Below are positions 1-5,913 of a stretch of 6,134 bases of DNA, one piece after another (position 1 is the first letter of the stretch; each line of letters begins with the position of its first letter). The DNA is taken from contig JAJYHU010000032.1 in assembly GCA_021784615.1 (NCBI GenBank), positions 1-6,134 of the forward strand, read 5' to 3'. The DNA is from Acidobacteriota bacterium. GTDB lineage: Bacteria > Acidobacteriota > Terriglobia > UBA7540. The position numbers and the translations under genes are program-made. The notes under the pieces were generated by a model. It searched no databases. It was not told the DNA's origin and saw nothing but the letters and a program-made list of their open reading frames with translations.

Positions 1-205
1 TGGCGCGGAGGCGGTGTTTGTCGGCTCCGGAATCTTCAAATCCTCCGATCCCGCAAAGCGCGCCAAAGCCATTGTCCACTCAACCACGCATTACAACGAC
101 CCGGCCGTTATCGCCGAGTGCTCGGAGGGTCTAGGCGAAGCCATGCCAGGGCTCGACGTGGCCAAAATGGACCCCAAAGAATTGCTCCAGACGCGCGGGT
201 GGTAG
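1..205 (+). CDS. pdxS: PdxS, pyridoxal 5'-phosphate synthase lyase subunit (3' end only)
   Basis: Only the last 67 residues are visible, reading in frame from base 2 to the TAG at 203-205; the gene begins outside the window. The family is about 290-300 residues long, so roughly three quarters is missing, including the two catalytic lysines. The visible part has the phosphate-binding loop GSGIFKSSDP, the helix AKAIVHSTTHYNDP and the typical end DPKELLQTRGW, all characteristic of PdxS/SNZ proteins. PdxS condenses a pentose phosphate, a triose phosphate and ammonia directly into PLP in the cytoplasm, as a dodecamer of (beta/alpha)8 barrels decorated by PdxT. The partner pdxT lies downstream at 857 but is separated from pdxS by an osmC gene, whereas the two are commonly adjacent. 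Identification is secure; the truncation is simply the window edge. Confidence 0.95.
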   Translation, partial: GAEAVFVGSGIFKSSDPAKRAKAIVHSTTHYNDPAVIAECSEGLGEAMPGLDVAKMDPKELLQTRGW

Positions 206-244
206 CTTCTAGCATCCTCTTTTTTGCCAAAGGGGCGTAACGAC

Positions 245-290
245 TTCTCCTAATCATCGTGGAGGCATTCTTGCCTCGCGTTCGGGAGAA
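245..290 (+). repeat. Nested inverted repeat in the pdxS-osmC gap
   Basis: An outer pair TTCTCC (245-250) and GGAGAA (285-290) encloses a perfect 6-bp hairpin GAGGCA (262-267), loop TTCT, TGCCTC (272-277). Base 251 can add a T-G pair to the outer stem. No T-run follows on the + strand, so this is not a canonical intrinsic terminator. It ends 20 bases before the osmC Shine-Dalgarno sequence and could be an mRNA leader structure or a protein-binding site. The rest of the gap (206-320) shows a TTTTTT run at 220-225 without a convincing stem before it, and no clear -35/-10 pair. Confidence 0.35.
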
Positions 291-310
291 CCGACTTTAT
301 CTAATTTCCA

Positions 311-315
311 GGAGG
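311..315 (+). promoter_or_regulatory. Shine-Dalgarno site of osmC
   Basis: GGAGG lies 5 bases before the ATG at 321. It is a strong ribosome-binding site and fixes the osmC start, which also gives the usual family length. Confidence 0.8.
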
Positions 316-320
316 ACAAC

Positions 321-749
321 ATGCCAGTACGCAACGCAGAAGCGGAATGGAAAGGAAATCTTCTTGAAGGCAGCGGGCACATGAAGATGGGGACGGGCGC
401 CTATGACGGCCCGTACTCGTTCAAGTCGCGCATGGAGAACGGCGACGGCACGAATCCGGAGGAGTTGATTGCGGCCGCCCACGCGGGATGCTACTCGATG
501 GCGTTCTCGGCGGGGCTCGGCAAAGCGGGCTTTACGCCCACACGAGTTCACACGACCGCCGCTGTCCATTTTGACAAAGTGGACGCCGGGTTTGCCATCA
601 CCAGCATCGACCTCGCGATGGAAGCTGAAGTGCCGGGCATTGACGACGCCAAGTTTCAGGAAATGGCCGAAGCCGCCAAAAAAGGCTGCCCCGTTTCAAA
701 AGCCCTCGCCGCCATACCCATCAACTTGCAGGCGAAGCTGCTGAAGTAG
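321..749 (+). CDS. osmC: OsmC family peroxiredoxin
   Basis: This 142-residue protein matches the length and whole layout of the osmotically inducible OsmC subfamily (E. coli OsmC is 143 residues as I recall it). It has the N-terminal AEWKGNL strand, the NPEELIAAAHAGCYSMA helix with the first redox cysteine C57 and Glu48, the DKVDAGFAI strand, and the second cysteine C123 in KKGCPVSKAL. OsmC proteins are cytoplasmic homodimers that reduce organic hydroperoxides and peroxide with the cysteine pair, usually through a dihydrolipoyl or thiol donor. No signal peptide or membrane segment is seen. The gene sits between pdxS and pdxT on the same strand, 115 bases after pdxS and 107 bases before pdxT. 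Whether it is cotranscribed with them is open, since both gaps hold inverted repeats. OsmC fits better than Ohr because of the VDAGFAI and GCPVSKAL stretches. Confidence 0.95.
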   Translation: MPVRNAEAEWKGNLLEGSGHMKMGTGAYDGPYSFKSRMENGDGTNPEELIAAAHAGCYSMAFSAGLGKAGFTPTRVHTTAAVHFDKVDAGFAITSIDLAMEAEVPGIDDAKFQEMAEAAKKGCPVSKALAAIPINLQAKLLK

Positions 750-752
750 CTC

Positions 753-791
753 CCGGCGGTGGAGTTCGCGTCTTCCTTCTGCCGGCGCCGG
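753..791 (+). repeat. GC-rich inverted repeats after the osmC stop
   Basis: CCGGCGG (753-759) can pair with CTGCCGG (779-785; one G-T pair), leaving a 19-base loop. Alternatively CCGGCG (753-758) can pair with CGCCGG (786-791). The stretch 782-791, CCGGCGCCGG, is itself a perfect 10-bp palindrome. The stem begins four bases after the osmC stop codon, so it could protect the osmC 3' end or attenuate read-through to pdxT. No T-run follows, so it is not a standard terminator. Confidence 0.35.
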
Positions 792-839
792 AACAGTGCC
801 AACACACGTCCTTTTCCGGCGTCCCGACAGGCACAGTTC
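791..839 (+). repeat. 10-bp inverted repeat just before the pdxT ribosome-binding site
   Basis: GAACAGTGCC (791-800) and GGCACAGTTC (830-839) are reverse complements except for one central A-A mismatch, with a 29-base spacer. The right arm ends 3 bases before the AGGG at 843-846, which may serve as the pdxT Shine-Dalgarno sequence. The spacer includes CTTTTCC and a further CCGGCG (816-821). This could be an mRNA stem that affects pdxT translation or a dimeric regulator site; the sequence does not decide between them. Confidence 0.4.
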
Positions 840-856
840 GTTAGGGCTTTGGAGTC

Positions 857-1468
857 ATGAAAGTCAAAAAAACTAGCGTTGTTGGGATTCTTGCCGTGCA
901 GGGAGACTTTGCCATGCACGCACGGATGCTTGAGCGGATGGGCGCACCCTGGAAGTTGGTGAAGAGCGCCGCCGATCTTGCTGAAATCGACGGGTTGATC
1001 ATCCCCGGCGGCGAGACCACCACCATCCTGAAGTTTCTCGCGGGGGGCATGGGCAAAGAGCTAAAGGAGTTTGCAGAGCAGGGCAACCCCGTTTTCGGGA
1101 CGTGCGCCGGAGCGATTCTGCTGGCGAAAGAAGTGCTGAACCCATCCCAGGCAAACCTGGGGCTTATCGACATCTCGATTGAGCGGAACGCTTACGGACG
1201 CCAAGTGGATAGCGCCATCCGCCAGGGCCTATGCCCCGAACTTTCCGATCATCCCGTAGAGATGGTCTTCATCCGTGCGCCGATCATCCGCCGCGTGGGC
1301 GACGGGGTCAAAATCCTGGGGAAAACGGAAGAGTTGCCCGTTTTGGTGGAGCAAGGAAACATCCTGGCCGCAACCTTTCACCCCGAGCTAACGGACAACG
1401 ATATAGTCCACCGGTATTTTTTAAAGAAGTTGGATGCAACTCGCGGCGGCGCGAAGCCTTTCCAGTGA
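857..1468 (+). CDS. pdxT: PdxT, glutaminase subunit of pyridoxal 5'-phosphate synthase
   Basis: The 203-residue protein is a class I glutamine amidotransferase of the PdxT/SNO family, close to the usual length of about 190-200. It hydrolyses glutamine and channels the ammonia to PdxS. Visible landmarks are VGILAVQGDFAMH (9-21), the oxyanion region IPGGETTT (49-56; GGESTT is usual), the nucleophile elbow FGTCAGAILLA with catalytic C83, the conserved ERNAYGRQVDS (109-119), FIRAP (138-142), and the His-Glu pair of the triad in FHPEL (H175, E177). All catalytic residues are present, so the enzyme should be active. The ATG at 857 is preceded by GGAG at 851-854, which is very close, and by AGGG at 843-846 at a more normal distance; no other in-frame start gives a complete N-terminus. 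The gene follows osmC rather than its partner pdxS, and an inverted repeat lies directly upstream. Confidence 0.96.
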   Translation: MKVKKTSVVGILAVQGDFAMHARMLERMGAPWKLVKSAADLAEIDGLIIPGGETTTILKFLAGGMGKELKEFAEQGNPVFGTCAGAILLAKEVLNPSQANLGLIDISIERNAYGRQVDSAIRQGLCPELSDHPVEMVFIRAPIIRRVGDGVKILGKTEELPVLVEQGNILAATFHPELTDNDIVHRYFLKKLDATRGGAKPFQ

Positions 1469-1503
1469 TTGTCGATGTCCTGTGGAGCGGCGCGCGTTAC
1501 CCG

Positions 1504-1512
1504 TGATACCAT
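1504..1512 (+). promoter_or_regulatory. Possible extended -10 promoter element
   Basis: TGATACCAT fits the extended -10 pattern TGnTAnnnT, with hexamer TACCAT at 1507-1512. No recognisable -35 hexamer lies at the expected distance, and promoters of this phylum need not follow the E. coli consensus. If used, transcription would start near 1519 and serve the small gene downstream. The rest of the 1469-1605 gap shows only a 10-base direct repeat, GTGGAGCGGC, at 1482-1491 and 1563-1572. Confidence 0.2.
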
Positions 1513-1592
1513 AAGGCGTTCAAGTCCATGACCGCACATTCCAGGCGCAGCTCCGAAGGGGCGTGGAGCGGCTGGAACCAAGCGATACGGTC

Positions 1593-1597
1593 GGAGG
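1593..1597 (+). promoter_or_regulatory. Shine-Dalgarno site that decides the start of the gene at 1606
   Basis: GGAGG lies 8 bases before the in-frame GTG at 1606, ideal spacing. The alternative ATG at 1528 has only a weak AAGG about 12 bases upstream. This site is the main reason for choosing the shorter form of the protein. Confidence 0.6.
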
Positions 1598-1605
1598 CCA
1601 TTCCT

Positions 1606-2052
1606 GTGCGAGAACATACTGACCACCATGATGCTGAATTGCTGCTGCGGCTTTACGACATGCGCCGCGAGGAGAAGCTGCGCCGCGCGCGCGAATGGTT
1701 CGCTCGCGAGTACCGCGGTCAGGCAGCGGAAGAGTTCACCCGCAAATACCCGCCGGGCACAGAAGAAAACGCTTTCTTCCGCATGGTCGTGACCTATTGG
1801 GAGATGGTCTCGTCCATTGTGAACCGCGGCCTGATCAATCAGGAATTCTTCTTTGAAAATACGGGTGAATTCTTTGCCGTATGGGAAAAGATCAAGCCGG
1901 CGATGCCGGCCATTCGCGAGAGCTACAAGAACCCGCATTTATGGAAGAATCTCGAGACGCTGGCCCGCAACTATGAGAAGTGGATGACCCAACGTGCGCC
2001 GGAAGCGATCGGCGCTTTCCGCCAACGTCTGCGCGGGGCGACAAGATCGTAG
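1606..2052 (+). CDS. Uncharacterised small helical protein
   Basis: From the GTG start this gene encodes 148 residues; an ATG at 1528 would give 174. The shorter form is preferred because of its GGAGG, and because the extra 26 residues are low in hydrophobic content and look like untranslated sequence. The protein starts with a His/Asp-rich HTDHHDAELLLRLYDMRR (4-21), followed by a strongly basic helix EEKLRRAREWFAREYRG (22-38). A central hydrophobic, aromatic helix pair follows around FFRMVVTYWEMVSSIVNRGLI, then EFFAVWEKIKPAMPAIRESYKNP and a C-terminal helix NLETLARNYEKWM. It appears all-helical, with no signal peptide, transmembrane segment, metal-binding Cys pattern or catalytic motif. The layout resembles small proteins I associate with Acidobacteriota and perhaps the DUF4760 group, but I cannot confirm either. 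Its function is unknown. It lies alone between pdxT and the cox genes, 54 bases before coxS. Confidence 0.8.
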   Translation: MREHTDHHDAELLLRLYDMRREEKLRRAREWFAREYRGQAAEEFTRKYPPGTEENAFFRMVVTYWEMVSSIVNRGLINQEFFFENTGEFFAVWEKIKPAMPAIRESYKNPHLWKNLETLARNYEKWMTQRAPEAIGAFRQRLRGATRS

Positions 2053-2081
2053 CGGCCCCGTTCGGCCCTGCGGCCGCGATC
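2045..2081 (+). repeat. GC-rich hairpin spanning the stop codon before coxS
   Basis: GCGGCC (2052-2057) pairs with GGCCGC (2072-2077) across a 14-base loop. The stem extends with GATC (2045-2048) to GATC (2078-2081) after a 3-base bulge on the left side. The TAG stop codon at 2050-2052 lies within it. There is no following T-run, so it is at most an attenuating or 3'-end-stabilising structure between the small gene and coxS. Confidence 0.35.
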
Positions 2082-2091
2082 CGAGAACGAT

Positions 2092-2096
2092 GGAGG
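2092..2096 (+). promoter_or_regulatory. Shine-Dalgarno site of coxS
   Basis: GGAGG lies 10 bases before the GTG at 2107. It supports this non-ATG start, which also gives the expected N-terminal strand KIGIKINGK of the [2Fe-2S] fold. Confidence 0.65.
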
Positions 2097-2106
2097 TATC
2101 CGGCAC

Positions 2107-2571
<465 letters not shown>

Positions 2572-2622
2572 AGCAAAGATTAATTGACCCGCGGTGAAAG
2601 GCAAACGCAAAAGGGCGTTCAA

Positions 2623-2626
2623 GGGG
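2623..2626 (+). promoter_or_regulatory. Shine-Dalgarno site of coxL, beside a small hairpin
   Basis: GGGG within AAGGGGTG lies 6 bases before the ATG at 2633. An in-frame TGA at 2627-2629 excludes any earlier coxL start. A 5-bp hairpin, AACGC (2604-2608) and GCGTT (2615-2619), sits directly upstream. Another ATG at 2629 is out of frame and leads to a stop after 13 codons. The coxS-coxL gap shows nothing else. Confidence 0.5.
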
Positions 2627-2632
2627 TGATGG

Positions 2633-4972
2633 ATGGCCGCAAAACTTTTGGGAGAGCGGATCAAGCGTAAAGAGGACCCGCGCCTGATTCAGGGGCGGGC
2701 GCATTACGTGGACGACATCAAGCTTGTTGGAATGCTCCACCTGGCTTTTGTCCGCAGCCCTTACGGGCACGCCCGTCTTACCGCCATCAACACCGGCGCC
2801 GCCCGGAACGCTCCCGGCGTGGTCGCCGTTTTCACCGGAGAGGACCTTAAGGGACGGTTGGGATTTGTTCCCTGCGCCGTGGAGATGGACGGCTTGAAGA
2901 TTCCGGAGCATCCCTGCCTGGCAATCGGGGAAGTTCGCTACGTGGGTGAACCCGTTGCTGCCGTAGTTGCAACCGGCCGTTATCTTGCGGCCGATGCCGC
3001 AGCCCTGGTTGAAGTCGACTACGACATGCTGCCGGCCGTAACCAGCATGGAACAGGCGCTCGAAAAGGGCAGCCCATTGGTTCACGAATCCCTTGGAGAC
3101 AACCTCGCATTTGTCGCCAAGATCGAAGGCGGCGACTGGAAGTCCGTCGAGGCTGATCCATCGCTCAAGGTGATCAGGCAACGCATGATCAATCAGCGTT
3201 TGGGCCCTATGGCCATCGAGACGCGGGGCGTAATTGCCAGCTACTCACCGGGCGAAGACACGCTGACCGTGTGGTCCTCAACGCAGATTCCGCATCTGCT
3301 GAAAACCCATCTCGCAATTCTAAACAAGATGGACGAGTCTCGCTGCCGCGTGATCGCTCCCGAGGTTGGCGGAGCTTTCGGCAGCAAGCTCAATGTCTAT
3401 GGCGAAGAGGGCGTGGCGTGTTTTGCTTCAAGGCAACTTGGAAAGCCCGTCAAATGGATCGAAGGACGGCGCGAGAACCTGGCGGGAACGATTCACGGGC
3501 GCGACCAGATTGACGACGTCGAAATTTACGCCAAGCCCGACGGCACGGTGGTGGGACTGAAGTGTTTCATCCTTGCGGATCTCGGAGCCTATCACCAGTT
3601 CCTTACCCCGGGCATTCCCACGCTCACGGCCATGATGGTCCTCGGCTGCTACAACATCAAGAACGTTTTTGTGGAGACCAAAGGCGTCTTCACCAACAAA
3701 ATGGCCACGGATGCCTACCGCGGGGCCGGCCGGCCCGAAGCGACTTATATTATTGAGCGCGCCATGGACCTTGTGGCCCGGGAATTGGGCATGGACCCGG
3801 TCGACGTCCGGATGAAGAACTTCCCCGCCCCCGGCAAAGATATTGTTCTCCCCACCGGCGTGAATTACGACACCGCAAATTACCAGAAGACTTTGAAAAA
3901 AGTCCTGAAGCTCTCGGGTTACTCGAAGCTTCGCAAAGAACAGGTGCGCCTGCGCAAAAAAGGCAAACTGCTGGGCATTGGGCTTTCGACTTACGTCGAG
4001 ATCTGCGCGATGGGACCCTCCAGCCGGATGCCCGCCGGCGGATGGGAAAGCGGCACGGTGCGCGTGGAGCCCACCGGCAAAGTTACGGTGCTGACCGGCG
4101 CTTCTCCTCACGGACAGGGTGAAGAAACCAGCTTTGCGCAAATCGTTGCAGGGGAACTGGGCATTCCCTACGACGACGTTACGGTTTTCCACGGCGACAC
4201 CGCCCAAGTGCCCATGGGTATTGGCACCTTCGGCAGCCGCGCTACGGCCGTGGGCGGTTCCGCCATCTATTACGCCGCCCAGCGGATCAAGAAGAAGATG
4301 GCGAGAATTGCCGCTCACAAACTGGAGATCAAACCGGGCGAAGTGGTTTTCGCGGACGGAAAACTCCAGAGCAAAGACGGCTCGAAGTCCGTCGCTTTCA
4401 CCGAGATTGTCACTGAGGCCTACTATGCCCGCCAACTTCCGCCGGGCGTTGAACCCGGACTCTCGGAACTGTATGTTTTCGAGCCGCCGAACTTTACTTA
4501 TCCCTTTGGCGCCCACGTGGCGGTGACCGAAATCGACGCTCAAACCGGCGAGGTCAGCCTGCGAAATTATTTCGCAGTCGATGACTGCGGCCGAATCCTG
4601 AATCCCATGCTCGTCGATGGACAGGTTCACGGCGGGCTCGCTCAGGGGATCGGGCAGGCGCTGTGGGAAGAATTGATTTACGATGAAAACGGCCAACTGC
4701 TTACCGGGACGCTGATGGACTACGCGATGCCCAGGGCCCGCCAGTTTCCATGGTTTGAAACCGCCAATACGGAAACAAGGACTCCGGTCAATCCGCTGGG
4801 CGTCAAAGGCGTGGGCGAGGCCGGAACCATTGGGTCAACGCCCGCACTTGTGAACTCGGTTGTTGACGCCATGAGCGCTTTTGGCGTGCGCCACATCGAC
4901 ATGCCGCTGAAACCTGAAAAAATCTGGGTTCATCTAAAGCAAGGCGCAATGCCGGGGAGGGACGCAGCATGA
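2633..4972 (+). CDS. coxL: Molybdopterin-binding large subunit, form II CoxL type
   Basis: The 779-residue protein is the catalytic subunit of a xanthine dehydrogenase family hydroxylase. The N-terminal a/b hammerhead domain (about 15-135) starts with KRKEDPRLIQGRAHYVDDI. The molybdopterin-binding domains follow, with EVGGAFGSK (244-252), the active-site loop AYRGAGR (361-367), GASPHGQGEETSFAQI (489-504), GTFGSRATAVGGSA (531-544), HGGLAQGIGQA (666-676) and GVGEAG with the catalytic base E729. True CO dehydrogenases have AYRCSFR, whose Cys carries the Mo-S-Cu bridge; here Gly364 replaces it, which places the protein in the form II group of unsettled substrate. Form I CoxL is about 809 residues, so the length is slightly short but complete. 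The stop overlaps the coxM start by 4 bases (ATGA), indicating translational coupling. CO oxidation cannot be asserted; oxidation of an aldehyde, aromatic or heterocyclic compound is equally possible. Confidence 0.95.
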   Translation: MAAKLLGERIKRKEDPRLIQGRAHYVDDIKLVGMLHLAFVRSPYGHARLTAINTGAARNAPGVVAVFTGEDLKGRLGFVPCAVEMDGLKIPEHPCLAIGEVRYVGEPVAAVVATGRYLAADAAALVEVDYDMLPAVTSMEQALEKGSPLVHESLGDNLAFVAKIEGGDWKSVEADPSLKVIRQRMINQRLGPMAIETRGVIASYSPGEDTLTVWSSTQIPHLLKTHLAILNKMDESRCRVIAPEVGGAFGSKLNVYGEEGVACFASRQLGKPVKWIEGRRENLAGTIHGRDQIDDVEIYAKPDGTVVGLKCFILADLGAYHQFLTPGIPTLTAMMVLGCYNIKNVFVETKGVFTNKMATDAYRGAGRPEATYIIERAMDLVARELGMDPVDVRMKNFPAPGKDIVLPTGVNYDTANYQKTLKKVLKLSGYSKLRKEQVRLRKKGKLLGIGLSTYVEICAMGPSSRMPAGGWESGTVRVEPTGKVTVLTGASPHGQGEETSFAQIVAGELGIPYDDVTVFHGDTAQVPMGIGTFGSRATAVGGSAIYYAAQRIKKKMARIAAHKLEIKPGEVVFADGKLQSKDGSKSVAFTEIVTEAYYARQLPPGVEPGLSELYVFEPPNFTYPFGAHVAVTEIDAQTGEVSLRNYFAVDDCGRILNPMLVDGQVHGGLAQGIGQALWEELIYDENGQLLTGTLMDYAMPRARQFPWFETANTETRTPVNPLGVKGVGEAGTIGSTPALVNSVVDAMSAFGVRHIDMPLKPEKIWVHLKQGAMPGRDAA

Positions 4973-5841
4973 TTCCTGAATCATTCGAATATCACGTGCC
5001 CAAGACCGTGGACGAAGCGGCTCGCATGGCTGCGGAGTTTGCCGATGACGGCAAGGTGCTGGCTGGAGGACACAGCCTGATTCCGATGATGAAGCTCCGT
5101 CTCGCCTCGCCCAAGCACCTGATCGATCTTGGCCGCGTTGAGGGTCTCAAGTATATTCGCGAAGCGGATGGAAAAATCGAAATCGGGGCCCTCACTACCC
5201 ATTTCCAGGCTGAGTACGCAACCCTGCTCAAGGAAAAGTGCCCGTTGCTTCCTGAGACCGCGCGCGCGATCGGCGACGTACAAGTCCGTAACAAGGGGAC
5301 CATCGGCGGGAGTCTCGCCCATGCGGACCCTGCGGCCGACTGGCCTGCCGCAGCCTTGGCTCTTGACGCCGAATTGAAAACGGTCAGCACATCGGGCGAG
5401 CGCTGGATTCCGGTTTCGGAATTTTTCGTCGACCTGCTGACCACTTCCATGAACCCGGGCGAGATTTTAACCGCCATTCGTTTCCCTGCCCTTCCCGTTC
5501 GCAGCGGAGACGCCTATGCGAAACATGCCCACCCCGCCTCCGGATTTGCCGTGGTGGGCGTGGCGGCACGCGTCACTCTGGATGAAAAGGGGATAGTTGA
5601 AAAAGCGCGCGTGGGCGTTACGGGTGTGAGCTCAAAGGCTTATCGCGCAAGCTCCGTAGAGGCCGCCATCACCGGCAAAGCGCCTTCGTCGAAGAATCTC
5701 GATACCGCATCCCTTCACGCCGTGGATGGCATTGATCTGAACGGCGACCTTTACGCCTCGGCGGAATATCGCGGGCACCTGGCAAAAGTTTATACCGCAA
5801 GAGCCTTGGCGCTTGCCGTGGAACGCGCCGGCGGCAAATAA
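4969..5841 (+). CDS. coxM: CoxM-type FAD-binding subunit of a molybdenum hydroxylase
   Basis: This 290-residue protein matches the FAD subunit of CO dehydrogenase-like enzymes (CoxM is about 288). It begins with FEYHVPKTVDEA. It shows the first FAD loop AGGHSLIPMMKLRLASP (32-48), the second loop KGTIGGSLAHADPAADWP (109-126), and the C-terminal CO-dehydrogenase flavoprotein domain (about 180-290) with HPASGFAVVGVAA and the conserved SAEYRGHLAKV. It accepts electrons from the CoxS clusters and passes them to the respiratory chain or another acceptor. The ATG lies in an ATGA overlap with the coxL stop, and GGAGG at 4956-4960 stands 8 bases upstream inside coxL, so the two are cotranscribed and probably translationally coupled. 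The S-L-M gene order is that of form II clusters; form I is M-S-L. No signal peptide; cytoplasmic or loosely associated with the inner face of the membrane. Confidence 0.95.
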   Translation: MIPESFEYHVPKTVDEAARMAAEFADDGKVLAGGHSLIPMMKLRLASPKHLIDLGRVEGLKYIREADGKIEIGALTTHFQAEYATLLKEKCPLLPETARAIGDVQVRNKGTIGGSLAHADPAADWPAAALALDAELKTVSTSGERWIPVSEFFVDLLTTSMNPGEILTAIRFPALPVRSGDAYAKHAHPASGFAVVGVAARVTLDEKGIVEKARVGVTGVSSKAYRASSVEAAITGKAPSSKNLDTASLHAVDGIDLNGDLYASAEYRGHLAKVYTARALALAVERAGGK

Positions 5842-5869
5842 CTCACAGAAGGATGGAAAGGTTCCGGCG

Positions 5870-5900
5870 TTGGCTGCCTTTGGCCGTGCGCCGCAGCCGG
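5870..5900 (+). repeat. Hairpin in the coxM-coxG gap
   Basis: GGCTGC (5872-5877) pairs with GCAGCC (5893-5898), extended by two T-G pairs (5870-5871 with 5899-5900), around a 15-base loop. It lies 13 bases before the coxG start. There is no T-run, so read-through is expected. Nothing else is seen in the 72-base gap. Confidence 0.3.
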
Positions 5901-5913
5901 ATAAGCGGTTGCT

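Noticed and set aside
206..232. Intrinsic terminator after pdxS, suggested by TTTTTT at 220-225
   Set aside because: No stable GC-rich stem precedes the T-run; the nearby pairings are only 3-4 bp.
271..305. Sigma-70-like promoter for osmC (TTGCCT at 271-276 with TCTAAT at 300-305)
   Set aside because: The spacing is 23 bases and the -10 lacks the conserved second A, so the match is too weak to list.
1482..1572. Direct repeat GTGGAGCGGC at 1482-1491 and 1563-1572
   Set aside because: Ten bases of GC-rich sequence repeated once is compatible with chance; no mobile element or further copy was noticed.
1378..1938. Minus-strand open frame (186 codons) covering the pdxT end and the small gene
   Set aside because: It overlaps two + strand genes with better start signals, and its translation shows no domain or plausible composition.
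3428..4696. Long open frame (422 codons) on the minus strand opposite coxL
   Set aside because: It lies wholly antisense to coxL, whose motifs are unambiguous. Its translation shows no recognisable domain, and long antisense frames are expected in GC-rich genes.
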